Assembly: GCA_003255065.1 (NCBI GenBank)
Contig: QAOA01003368.1
Location: 536,190-600,189 of the forward strand
Direction: 5' to 3'
DNA: 64,000 bases
From: Cercis canadensis
Taxonomy: Eukaryota; Streptophyta; Magnoliopsida; Fabales; Fabaceae
Shown: piece after piece, positions 23,045-35,075 of the stretch
Layout: every line of letters starts with the position of its first letter
Numbering within the stretch: position 1 is the first letter of the stretch
The notes under the pieces: generated by a model
Told to the model about the DNA's origin: nothing
Database searches by the model: none
Seen by the model: the letters and a program-made list of their open reading frames with translations, nothing else
Translations under genes and position numbers: made by a program

Positions 23045-26000
23045 ATGGCGTCAATGGCGATCCTAGCTCGAACACGGTCCCTAATCAAAACCCTAAACTC
23101 TAACTCCACTTTCAGGAGCATCACCACCTTCACTTTCCTCTCTCAGGAACCTCAACTCGCTGAGCCTACTACTCCCACTCCTTCTACCGCACTTCCTCCC
23201 AACCCTGCCACTGGTAGCCCTCTCTACAATGAGAATTGGCGGAATCCATATAGTGCTGTTTCCTCAACTCATTCAGTGGTCCCGCTGGGGTTTTTCAACG
23301 AAACACCAAGTGCTCAAATCCTAGCATTGTCCCGGACCCATGATGTTCAGAGCTTGATGAATGTGTTCGCTGATTGGATGGCCTCGCAGCGCTGGGATGA
23401 TGTGAAGCTCTTGTTCGAGTCTTGGGTGAGGTCGCTGGACAAGAATGGGAAGCCGAATAAACCTGATGTGAATTTGTTTAATCATTATCTAAGAGCGAAT
23501 TTGATGATTGGGGCTTCTTGTGCGGATTTGCTTGATGTGGTAGCTCAAATGGAGGACTTTAAGATCACACCCAACACTGCTTCGTTTAATTTGGTGCTCA
23601 AAGCAATGCACCGGGCCTGGGAGACTGAGGCTGCCGAGAAATTGCTGGAACGGTTAGCTGATATATCTTCTTCTTGTTGAATTCCGCAAATGACATGGGC
23701 ACAAGTAATTTTTTTTTTTTTTTTAAAGTATTGAACTAACATTGACGATGCTTTTTAGTGATGTGAAACCATTCAAATATTATGTTTTTTAGACTGTTAC
23801 TAGTAGTAGCTTTGGGGAAAAAATCAGAACTCTGGTTTCTGAGCTTCCACTTCTACATTATGATCAATTAATAATTTGCTTGATGATCTTTGTTGTTTTG
23901 AAAATTTATTACCTTGAAGCCTACGAGAGTCCCAAAAGTTGTCAAGTACTCTGGTTTAGATTGTTTTGATAAATATCCTTAATTATGCGAACAAACTTCC
24001 ATTTACTTCATTTTACAAAACTTTGAAACCCTTGTAAGGCTGTTTTGTTGCTATTGGCTAGGAGTTTTTCCTTCACAAAAAAATCATTACCTGGGGAAAG
24101 TAAAAAAGTTGAATTGTGCTGACCATTGGACAATCATGCATCAAATGAAAACTGAGGAACAAATTTCTGCAAACGAATTGACCTGTAGATGTTCTTGAGC
24201 AGCGCGGGACATTCATTACTAGTTGTGCGTAGGGTGAACAATAGAAAAAAAAGGTTTTGCATACATTTCTTTTGAGAGCTAAAATATTAAAACAACAAAA
24301 ATGCCCGGCATGACTCATTTTAAGCATGTATTTAATTTTATTGAACATTGGGACCCCAAAAATGTAGGACATGACTCAAAAAAGTTCCTGTGCACATGGA
24401 TAATGAGTTCATTTAAGGTCTTAAAGTGTTTACGCACACCCTATGATTGGTGCAAAAATGACATGTCTTCTCCGTCCCCTCTACCATTGATACTAAGACC
24501 AGTTCTGGAGTAATTTAGTCAATCAGGAAAAATTACCTGCAGAAGCTAGTGTAATATTCTGTGCACGCATTATACGTCATGCTTACTTGCCTAATGTCGG
24601 AATGTTGATTGTATGGCTTCAAATAGCTGTTTAGTTTGTGATCTCTATAATCTCAAGTTTATTGATAAGCTGTCCTTTATATGTTGCTTCTCCCAGTAGT
24701 TTATCATATACTCTGACTATTGTTTTCCTTCCTCCTTATCATGGATTTGATTTCTGTCTGTGGGCATTTTTTGGTTGTATTCTCTTTTTATTCTTGAAAA
24801 GTTGGAATGCCAATTGGCATACCAATGAGCCAAATTAGAGTTTAAAAAATTCTCAAAATAACATAATTTGTTTTTATTACTTGTATGTTTGTAATTGGCA
24901 ACATGGCTTTTTTATATAACAAACCTTATTTTACTGTTATCAGGATGCTGCTGACAGGAAAGGAATCTCTCCCTGATCATGAGTCGTATGACTTGGTCAT
25001 TGGAATGCTGTTTTTGAAAGACCAGATTGATTCTGCATTGAAATATATAGATTTGGCTTTGAAATCTGGTTACGTGTTATCAATGGATGTGTTTATGGAC
25101 TGTGTGCGAAGCTGTGTCAAGAAGGGCAGGCTAGATACAGTGGTGACAATTATTGAAAGGTGCAAGGTAAGTAATTGATCTTGTTGATACCAAATGTATT
25201 CTGTTTGAAGAGCTTTACTTTTAGCTTGACATGTCTTCTGTTGATGTTGTAATTGGTGTTTCCAGGCAATGGATCAGAACAAAGCTCTTTGCCCGTCCTG
25301 GAACTTGTGCATTTTTATAGCTGGATTTGCAATGCAAGAGGATAATAGCAAGTTAGCTTATTATGCCCTGGAGTTTATGGCCAGGTGGATTGTACAGGGT
25401 GAGCAAGCAAGGCCACCTGTCTTTCTTTCTGTAGATGAAGGTTTGGTTGTGTCAGCTCTTGGGACTGCAAGTAGAACCTATAGTTCTAATCTGCTGGATG
25501 CATCATGGGCTATTTTGCGTCGCTCATTGCGGCATAAAAAGGTTCCTAACCCAGAATCTTATATTGCAAGGATATATGCCCTTGCCTCATTGGGGAATCT
25601 ACAAAGGGCTTTTGGTGCATTACATGAATTTGAGTCTGCTTATGGAGATTCCAGTCAAGAAGCTGAAGAAATGTTCTCCCCCTTTACATCTTTACATCCA
25701 TTGGTTGTGGCGTGCTCCAGGAAAGGCTTCGAGACTTTGGATTCTGTATGTCTTTCTTTCTTTTAAAGAAAATTACTAACATTACCTAACTTTTAGGAAC
25801 CATTTCTTCCAAACCATATTTGTATCTTGGGGTTAGTGCAATCTAGTTATAATGTAATATGTTGTTTATTGACTTTTTACTAGTTCTCTGTTGGAAATAG
25901 ATGTAGCCCCTTTTGTCTTCTATTTCCCAAAATTATTTTCTAAATGCCGCTACAACAAAGATCAAGAGTTGTGTTATTGATATTTGTTCTGTTCTATGTC

Positions 26001-27141
26001 TATAATATATTTGAGAAGAAACCTTGTTAATTTCCCATCAATCACATTTGTATTGCCTCTTCGGAACCGTTGGCATGCACTCATGTCTAATTCAATTGTT
26101 GCTATGATCCTTGTTGTTTTTACATTGATTTATTCATTTGCAGCTATAGTTAATCATTCTTATGATGATACTCTTCAGGTTTATTTTCAACTGGAGAATT
26201 TAAGCCGCGCAGAGGCTCCTTTTAAATCTGTTGCTGCGCTAAACTGCATCATATTAGGGTGTGCAAATATATGGGATCTTGATCGTGCCTACCAAACATT
26301 TGAAGCAATTGGGTCCACTTTTGGGTTGACCCCTGATATTCATTCATACAATGCACTGATGCATGCATTTGGGAAGCTCAAGAAGGTGAAAGAGTTTTCA
26401 TTCATTAATTCCTTTCTTTTTTTTGTTTTTTTTTTTTTTGGGGNAGGTGGGGAGGGAGGGGAGGGATGGAAGGAGAAAAAGATGCAATGAAAGATTTTTG
26501 GCAGACACATTGAATGTATGAGATAACATTTGACTACTAGTCTGCAGCTGATCCATGATATACTAAACATGTTTTTGTTTTGGGTGTTTTTCCTGCTTGC
26601 TTCTATGCTCTTGTGCTTCAGTATCTCCTCGTGCTCATGCATAGTCCAAGGCAACGGCTTATGCATGCCTTAAAAAAGCCTTATTCATTAGTTTTATTAT
26701 TGTCTTGTGGCAGACACATGAAGCTTCAAAGGTGTTTGAGCACTTTGTAAGTTTGGATGTTAAGCCTAATGCAACATCATACTCGGTGCTTGTTGATACC
26801 CACCTCTCAAACAGGGATGTTAAATCTGCTCTAGCTGTGATTGACGATATGGTACCCGCATCAACTTTTTAGTCTAATAAGCTGCCTTTCTGTTTTCTAT
26901 ATGATTTGGTTATTTTTGGATGGATGGTAATGAAGTGTATCAAACTTGTTGGTAGGTGGCTGCTGGATATGAACCATCAAAAGAGATACTAAAAAAGGTC
27001 AGAAGGCGATGCATGCGTGAGATGGACTATGAGAGTGATGACCGGGTGAATTCACTGGCTCAATCTTATAGAATCCGAATGGGTTCAGAAGTTCGCCGGA
27101 ATATGCTGTTTAATCTTGAGTATAGCACGGGTTATGCTTGA
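23045..27141 (+). CDS. Pentatricopeptide/TPR-like organelle protein (At1g26460-like)
   Basis: Six exons: 23045-23652, 24944-25166, 25266-25745, 26179-26385, 26714-26851 and 26956-27141; phases close, giving 613 residues. The N-terminus (MASMAILARTRSLIKTLNSN) is an Arg/Ser-rich mitochondrial-type presequence followed by a Pro/Thr-rich linker. The body has PPR-like helical repeats, for example VNLFNHYLRANLMIGASCA, 'NTASFNLVLKAMHRAW' and 'DIHSYNALMHAFGKLKK'. The C-terminus is basic. From memory this layout, with the 'SPLYNENWRNP' segment and several introns, matches the Arabidopsis mitochondrial PPR At1g26460. Being intron-rich is unusual for PPR genes and fits that conserved, slowly evolving group. 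Likely role: organelle RNA or protein binding. An N at 26444 lies in intron 4, next to a poly-T/G tract. Confidence 0.93.
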
Positions 27142-28852
27142 AAGGTAAGTTTTGATTATCTTGGCTTACCCTATAGCATGCACTTTTGTAATGGAGTATA
27201 TACATTTGAGATCAAACGCACAGACTGAGGCAGTGGAGTATATCTGTTTCATCTTGCCTCAACCATATTTGCTCGGAATTCATCTTAACTTGGTTCGAAA
27301 GCAACTTTCATACTGATTTACGGGTTCTATTTCTGCTTCACAGGTCTGCTTGTCTTAAACCAATGATTTAGTCAAATTGGCATCCGAATCCGTGTATGTA
27401 TATTGTTGGATGGTACTCAAGTCTGAGTATTGGCTGGATGATGCAAGGATCATAGCTTCCTACAGTTACATTTTTGTATTCTTTTTCCTTTTTTGGGCCA
27501 TGGTTTTGGGTGGGGCTTGAAGATTTTCTTCAGGGAAACTCTAGAGCAGTGAATTTCTCAGTAGAAAATGTTTGACTGTTGACGAATAATTGTAGGACAG
27601 ATGCGAAAAAGTACAATGGATAGAATATCAAGTTAGGCATGATCATTTCATTACTAACTCACATTTCTGTTGCTTCTTATCTTTCATTGTTATTTGTTCA
27701 AATCCAATTCCAAGGCCCAGCTTCTGTTTTGGGGACTCTTGTTCTAATTTAGTTTCGGCTCAACGAAACGACTCATAGCAAAAGGAGGCACGGAAACTTA
27801 CCAACACAATGCCTAGGGAGGCGTGTAAGTTTCAGCATTTGAGGACACGTGGGTATCTGTAATTATTTCTAAGATTATCATCAGGTACACGTGGCGCTTA
27901 AACTGCCAAAAAAGTAGAAACTCGTGATATTTTAAGGTCGGCAGGCACAGCCCCATTATACTTTTCTGGATTCTCACAATCTCACAGCAGAAGTCAATTT
28001 ACACGTCAAATTAATTGGATTTAGACATACCGACCATTATATGAAGCATTCTCAGATTCTTCTTTTTCTTCAATATAAACAACTCAACCATTATATGAAG
28101 CATTTCTTCTTTTTTTTTTTCCCTCTNTGTGGCATGACAAAATAGAGAAATATTTTTTTTATAGTCACAACATAGCACATTAGTTAAGGTGGCAGATATG
28201 AGTTATAAAAAAAATAAAAATAAAGTAAATTTAATTAAATTCTCAATTGTGAATATAAACACTACGAAAATAGACAATTCATAAGTAGATTGTTTTTCTT
28301 CATAACAAACTCTATTTCTTCATGTTATCTTATTTCATCTAATTTAAATTAAATTTAAGTATAAAGGCTCGATGATAAAATATTTAATACTCAATTATTA
28401 AGATTATTTAATTAAAATTCGTAAATGGATATCATTTGAGATTAATTAATGATCCAACAAATCTCTTAAAAAAATTAAAATCCTAAATTTGAATTCTTAT
28501 TTTCATATCCTCAACTAAAATATCTAACTATCTAATGTAAAAAAAAGTCTTGATAATTGTATGGGTTAAATTTATGACCTTACATCCAATCATATATCAC
28601 ACTCACACATAAACGTTACCTTATTATTATTAGGTAATTATGAGTGCTTCTATTAGAGTAGGCCTACCAAACCAATGATATATAATAACATGACACCAAT
28701 CAAGATCAAAAGTGCGAGGGAGGTTCTTCTTCCAAATATGAAAGAAACAAAGTAAGAATTTGGAGGAGAATAAAGGTGGAGAGATCGCCACAAGAAGCCT
28801 AGATAGAAACTTTTTTTGTTTGGCAATTTGACCAGCGCACTTACACTAATTA

Positions 28853-29175
28853 ATTACATAAAAGGGGTCTTTTTCAAAGTATTTACTAAGAATGAGCAAT
28901 TTTAAATTTTTTAATATTTTTTCAACTAGTATAGAACACACTTTATCTCTCTAAAACGAATTCAAATTGAACACGCTTTATATATAACGCGTGTCTGCCT
29001 TTGATTGAAATATGACTTGAGAAATTGTGAATAGAACACATTTTATACATAAAACGTGTTTCAAAGGAAAACGCTTTATATATAAAGCGTGTTCTTCACT
29101 GATCAAAAAATTATTAAACAATTTAAAACTGCCTCTTCTAAATAAATACTTTGAATAATACCCCTTTTATGTAAT
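28853..29175. mobile_element. MITE with imperfect long inverted repeats and TA target duplication
   Basis: The left end (28853, ATTACATAAAAGGGGT) is the reverse complement of the right end (ACCCCTTTTATGTAAT, ending 29175). The match continues imperfectly inward for about 55-60 bp, including CAAAGTATTTA. The dinucleotide TA flanks both ends (28851-28852 and 29176-29177), compatible with a Tc1/mariner-like target duplication, though weak as evidence by itself. Inside are several copies of a motif of the form GAACACGCTTTAT, partly facing each other (about 28934, 28968, 29034 and 29069). No coding capacity. Confidence 0.78.
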
Positions 29176-30234
29176 TACTTTATCTAATTATGTTATTCTA
29201 ATCAAAATGCCCTTTTGGTAGGTTAGATGAACTTTGCAAGGAGGTTCACCAATTGAGCACTTTAGAAGACACACATATAAAGTGACCTAAAAGGCTAAAA
29301 GCAACCGCTTCCATCGTGTTTTTACTTTTATAGGCTCCACCAAAGATGTGGTTTCTTCCTTGACCCCTCATAGTGAAAAGGTGAAAGTTCCTTATTCCTT
29401 TTGAATTTTGATGTTCTTGATCATGTCATAATACAGTGTGTCCTCACTGATAGTTAATCCATTATCTCATTAAGCATATTCCCATTCATAAATTTTTTAT
29501 TTAACACCGACTAAACAAGTTTAGCCCTTCTTACCACAATTTTTTTTTTTTTTTTTACGTTATAGATAAGATAAAATTATATTTTTTCAACCAAATAATT
29601 TGTAATTAAATGGTAATGTGATCGTTTTTAGAATTTATGAGTTATGTGTTCGAATTTAAAATTATAACTAAAAATATCAAAAATAAAATTAAATTTTTTA
29701 ACTAAAATATAAATTTAAACTTAAAAGCTCAACTTTTTAAAAAAATTCTCCAACTATAGTTACTTTTATAAGAGTTTAAGCAATTTAAAATTTGGTTGTA
29801 TTCCTTGATTGGTTTAATGGTAGAATATAATACTTGGTTTGGTGGGACTATTCTAATAAAAGTATCCATGTTTCTTTTAATAGTAAGTTGTATGCTGAAA
29901 TGAGCATACTATAAAACGTACCATCAAACCCATAACATGTTCTTTCGGTTTACTTTCTCAAGTTCAATTTTTTTTGCTTCGTAACTCCTTCCTTCAAAAA
30001 TGCTAATTTATAATTAATTAGACGAAGCCCCAAATTTCCACTTTTTAGTCTCTTGAAACAATCATCCATCACTGTTGTTACATAGTTGTAAAGTTGCAAT
30101 GCTACAACTTGGTCTGATATGTCATGTACCGAGTATTATTTAGGGTTATCTTGAAAAGTTGGTAGCATAGCCAAAATAATTAGTGAAAAGTGGATATGCC
30201 CACACAAAAAGTAACCATTAAGATATAAAAGTAT

Positions 30235-30725
30235 GAAAAAGGTAGACAGATTACTTGAATATTAAACAAGAGCAAAAAAATGAGGTATCATGGCCTTTGT
30301 TCACACAAATTCTAGTATAAAACTTTTCATACCAAAACCCAATAGAGAAAGGAAGATTGTGTAAGAGTGAATAAACCCACAAATACAATAGTTTCTTTGT
30401 TATACAAAGAAGAGCTTCATATCCCAGTTAGTAAAGTGCATCTGCTGCCAAATCCAACATGAAATGTTAATTTTTTTTTNGAAAAAGGTAGACAGATTAC
30501 TTGAATATTAAACAAGAGCAAAAAAATGAGGTATCATGGCCTTTGTTCACACAAATTCTAGTATAAAACTTTTCATACCAAAACCCAATAGAGAAAGGAA
30601 GATTGTCTAAGAGTGAATAAACCCACAAATACAATAGTTTCTTTGTTATACAAAGAAGAGCTTCATATCCCAATTAGTAAAGTGCATCTGCTGCCAAATC
30701 CAACATGAAATGTTAATTTTTTTTT
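30235..30725. repeat. 245-bp direct duplication across a single-N contig join
   Basis: Bases 30235-30479 recur at 30481-30725, touching the N at 30480, with about two substitutions (GTGTAAGAG versus GTCTAAGAG; CCCAGTTAG versus CCCAATTAG). Interpreted as unmerged haplotype or contig overlap. Confidence 0.85.
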
Positions 30726-31417
30726 AAACTAAAGTTTAGGGTGAGAGAAAGTTATCACATTTTAAGATCTAGGCATATTATAAGTTTCAGCAAGGATTTA
30801 CAGTGATACTTTCAAATTATTTATCAAAGGGAATCGTTTGTAGTGAGATTTGAATATAAACTTTACAAATAAAGTAATTCAATTCTTATCAGCTGAACTA
30901 ACTCCCTCTGCCTAACATGAAATGTTCTTATTTGTTAGACATTGGTTTACATCCAAAACTTTATGCATTTTAAAAGAAAAAGATAATATCCAAAAAAAAA
31001 AAATGAATACCTAGAAACAACATATTTTCTTATGGTAAAAGTATCAATGCTATTCTTAACCACCAATTAGGAAAAAAAAATTTAATCGCTCCTCTCAATA
31101 GAATACAAATTTGAAAAAAATTAACATGATATAATTTCATAATCACCACTTGTCTACTCTGCCTCACGAAATAATTCATGGTTATAAAGAATTGACATTT
31201 CATCAAACATGGGGTGGGCAACTCCTGTATGTGCAATAGAACAACAAGACTTGTCTGTCAAGTTTGAAAGCATCAAAATAAAACTTCTTAGGATTAATTT
31301 TTTTCAAGCAGGAGATATCTTTTTACGTGTAGTTTCAAAATAATAAACTTTACATAAATTTTGGTTTGAAAGAGTGTAAAATATTAAAAAAAAATACAAT
31401 TTTATAAATTATTTGCT

Positions 31418-31511
31418 CAAATAAAGTAGTTTAAAAATTATTTATCGATTTGAAGCAATTTNTTACGCAAATAAAGTAGTTTAAAAATTATTTATCGATT
31501 TGAAGTAATTT
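31418..31511. repeat. Short direct duplication across a single-N contig join
   Basis: About 44 bases beginning CAAATAAAGTAGTTTAAAAA at 31418-31461 recur at 31468-31511, on the other side of the N at 31462. Same artefact type as the other joins. Confidence 0.7.
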
Positions 31512-32922
31512 TGATTATATTATTGATAGGCATATAAAAAAAAATATCACGCTACTTTGTTAGTAGCATTACTTATCTTATATGTATTTCATGAATAAAA
31601 TAATTAAAAGTGTATTATTTTAATAAATTATTTACATAATATTCAATTTTAGTAAATAGTGTTAGCAATTTGCCACTCTTTTTTTGCGGTTATGGTATGG
31701 GGAGAAATTCCTCTATGATTGCAGTCAAGACTTGGCCAAGACAAAATGATAGCATATATGCGGTCTCTGAATCAATGATGTAATGTAACTGATTCATGCA
31801 CCAAACAGCTGTTGTTACCCCCAAAATATAATTAACAGAAACAATGTTTACACATCTAGTATAAAAAGATGTAGAAGGATTTAACCCACCCACAACAAAA
31901 TTTAAAGAAAGATGATATTCTCATCTTTTCGAAAAAATTATAAAAGGTGTACACAATTAATTTAAGTTGTTAAATTCAGGTTTCAATAGATGCCTTATAT
32001 AGTTTTAAGAAATGAGTTGTGCACTTAAATTTTTTAAATAAATATAGTTAAGTTTAAATGTTGTTACGTGTACTTAAGTAAAAAATACGTAAATAATACT
32101 ACTAATTACAAATAATATTACTCTAAAATTTAAATACTACCATATATATATATATAGTATAAAAAAAATATGTCATTAAACAATTTGTAATCGAGTGATA
32201 CTGATGTTATCCACAAAACTTATAAAAAAATTATTTTTATTATATACTCTCTTTATTGATTTAGATAATGTCATATTTGTTGTGTACTCTCTTTATATTG
32301 ATTAGGACAATGTCATATGTGCATGCACATAGAAGAGATGTGCAATTTTATTTATTTTTATTAATAGATAGGTAAAGTTAAATATTTTATCTAGGAATAT
32401 GAATTATTTTGTCTAAGACCAACTAAGAATATGAAAGAACGAATATTTAAACTTAAATCTTTAATATACTAATTAGATTGTGTGCACTTATATAAAGGCG
32501 CATAAACAACTTTATAATTGAAGGGTATCAGCTACAGTAGCACAGTGGCACGATGCAGCCAGTTCCTGCTGCCAACGCAGAGATAGAAACAAAGATGTTG
32601 AGAAAGCTACCTTATTCTATTAGCCGACAGGGCACTGGTCCATCCCCGTCACAGGTCACAATGCCAACCTAAACCAGGTTGAGTTAACTTTGGATCACCC
32701 ACATGAGTTTAGGACCGTTTTGTTTTATTTTAATTTATTTTTTTCTTTCTCTGCTTTATGTTTGTGACCGTTTGTAAATATGACAGAAATATTACAAAAG
32801 CTTTCAGCTTTGTACAATTCCCCAGATATTGCTTAGCAACACAAACTCATTTAATTAATAAACTACTATTTTGTATTCTGTAATGTGTATTATTTACTGT
32901 ACCATTTTAATAATTGTTCTCG

Positions 32923-32930
32923 TATATAAT
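32923..32930 (+). promoter_or_regulatory. Probable TATA box of the X8 gene
   Basis: TATATAAT within CTCGTATATAATGTAAAACA, about 220 bp upstream of the X8 start codon. It is followed by a CT-rich leader (32980-33060). The spacing suits a leader of about 180-190 bases. The motif is common in such AT-rich DNA, so this is moderate evidence only. Confidence 0.5.
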
Positions 32931-33144
32931 GTAAAACACACATAAGAGGGCTTCAAAAAGCATATCAGATACACCAATCACTCCTCTCTCCTTTTCTAGT
33001 CCAGAAATCTCTACCATTCTCTACAGCTCCCCTTCTTCATCTGTCTTCCTTCCCTCTCTACTAGTTAAACAGGAACAGAGATCAAGTTGAATCATTTCCG
33101 ATAAATAATTTCCTCTCAAATCTACTGAGTACCCTTCATCAGTT

Positions 33145-33215
33145 ATGGCTTTTTTGGTGTATATAGTGCTTTTCTTGGCCCTCACTGGCCATTCAAGTAA
33201 GCACCTGGATTTCTG

Positions 33216-33246
<31 letters not shown>

Positions 33247-35075
33247 TTTTTTTTTTTGTGTGTCTTTCATCTGAATAGAGAAGGCTTGTAATTATGAAAA
33301 AAAAATCATCTTTTTTGTTTTCTCTGAGATTGGTTATTATGATTATTTGTTCTCCATGCTGTTTTTGGATTTAAGTATGTGACAAAAGCTTGAGATGGTG
33401 AAATGGGTTTTCTTCTACTTCTTGTTTCTGTTCTGAAGAAAGATTTTAGTGCAAGACTTATCGAGCTGCTGGTGCTGGAAATGATTCTCAATTATGGTTG
33501 AAAGAGTATTCTTCAAAATGATTAAAAAATTCTGAATCATAATTTTCCTGTGATTTTTCCCTTTTTCAAAAAACAAAATTCTGGGTAGTTTTTTTCCCCT
33601 CAAGGACATGAATTTGAGTGAGCTAACTGTCTCTCTTTTCCTTTTTTCCCTCAATTTTCTGCAACAGGTGCTCTTTACTGTGTATGTAAAGATGGAAGTG
33701 ATTCAGTTCTTCAGAAAACTCTAGATTATGCTTGTGGAGCTGGTGCTGACTGCACACCTATTATGCAAAATGGAGCTTGCTACAACCCCAACACCGTGAA
33801 GGATCACTGCAGCTATGCTGTTAATAGCTATTACCAGAAAAAGGGTCAAGCTGTGGGAAGCTGTGATTTTGCAGGCACTGCCACAACCAGCCAAACTGCA
33901 CCTTGTAAGCATCCTCCTCCTTCTCCAATCCACTTTCAATTTTGGGACATCCTTGTGGAATTTCACTTATACTAATGTTCTTTCTTCTCTTTTGTGTCTT
34001 TATATCATTGATCTACAGCTTCATCATCATCTACTTGTGTTTACCCTTCAAGTTCTAGGTATGTTGCTTTTCCAGATTTTGGATCTTGATATTTTCTTTC
34101 CAATCCTGTGAATTGAGTAAATTCTCTGAATTTCAAGGAATTTCCCTTGTTGAGTGTAAAGTGGGAATCTTGTGGGAAAGCTTGGTTCCTCTCTTCTGTG
34201 GAGCATTTTAGTGTTGCAGTAGGTGTTTCCACAATTTAAACATTTTTGCCATGTCCAAATATAAATATTGTCTTTCCCAGTTTTTCCATTGTTGCAGAAT
34301 CCAGAAAACGGTGAATTCTATCTTCTTTTCAAGAAGATCAATTCCTTGTTTTTCTTTTTGGGGTGTAGAAGACATTGGTGTAGTGCAATCTCATATTAAT
34401 TGTCATCAAAAAAGGATTTTCAGAACTGGGTTTTTTATTTTAGCACTTGCTAAAAGTAACTGAATAGCCTATTAAATTCTTTACTTTCTATGAGGGAATA
34501 TATTCTCTTGGCTTTACATTTAACCAAAAAGGTTCTTTTTTGGTTAATGTATCTACCCTCCCCTGAATAACAAGCAAAAAAGTTATTTTACAAGTCACTA
34601 CATGCTTCTTGTTTTTGAAGTGTTAGCTGGCATGATTTGAAATGTTGTCCTCTTCCATCCCCATATAGATTTTGATCCTGATCTAACCTTGTTTATATAT
34701 ATTATTAATCAAATTGGGTTTTTAATAGTACTTGCATTATTTGAAGTGTTATTATGCTGATCTTATTTTGTTTATTCTTGCAGCTCTACAACCCCATCAA
34801 CTGGTACCCCAACAACTGGTACTCCAGGCACATCACCTTCCACTTCAACTCCAGGCACGGGTACAGGTACAGGCACAGGTACAGGTACTGGCACAGGTAC
34901 TAGTACAGGAACAGGCACAACCCCTTCAGTGTTTGGCATAAGCCCTTCATCCACAACAGGAACTGGCACTGGCATCAATGACAATTCTGATGCTGGAATG
35001 GCTCTTTTGGAAGGCACCGAGTTACTATCTTATGTTGTTTTTACCTTGTGGCTAGCAATGGCCTTCGGGTTCTGA
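33145..35075 (+). CDS. X8-domain GPI-anchored plasmodesmata callose-binding protein (PDCB-like)
   Basis: Four exons: 33145-33196, 33668-33904, 34019-34058 and 34784-35075; 206 residues. Residues 1 to about 18 (MAFLVYIVLFLALTGHSS) are a signal peptide. A single X8/CBM43 domain follows, with its cysteine pattern (YCVC, ACGAGADC, GACYNP, HCSYAVN, SCDFAG). It binds callose (beta-1,3-glucan). Next comes a Ser/Thr/Pro linker with an 11-fold Gly-Thr alternation (one position is Ser-Thr), then a hydrophobic C-terminus (LLSYVVFTLWLAMAFGF) preceded by small residues, the layout of a GPI-anchor signal. PDCB proteins sit at the neck of plasmodesmata and help control cell-to-cell flux. The first intron carries a (GT)n(T)n microsatellite at about 33214-33260. 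PDCB3-like is my best subgroup guess. Confidence 0.94.
34854..34919 (+). repeat. In-frame minisatellite coding (Gly-Thr)n in the X8 protein linker
   Basis: Twenty-two codons alternating GGN and ACN (one AGT) produce a Gly-Thr run between the X8 domain and the GPI signal. The unit at DNA level is a 6-bp GGTACA/GGCACA repeat, prone to length change without frameshift. The same stretch stays open on the complementary strand as a Val-Pro run; that is a shadow, not a gene. Confidence 0.9.

Larger units (their letters stand above)
27142..33144. other. Large gene-poor AT-rich region
   Basis: 27142-27600 is the PPR 3' flank. Two ACGT-core motifs (GACACGTGGG at about 27843, ACACGTGGCGC at about 27887) look like ABRE/G-box sites with no adjacent gene. 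One MITE is defined at 28853-29175. Single N joins lie at 28127, 30480 and 31462; the last two have flanking duplicates. 32900-33144 is the promoter and pyrimidine-rich leader of the X8 gene. No protein-coding gene or transposase was recognised. Confidence 0.5.

Noticed and set aside
34772..35017. Minus-strand frame coding a long Val-Pro repeat
   Set aside because: It is the complement of the Gly-Thr minisatellite of the X8 protein; the sense strand has the signal peptide, X8 domain and GPI signal in phase.
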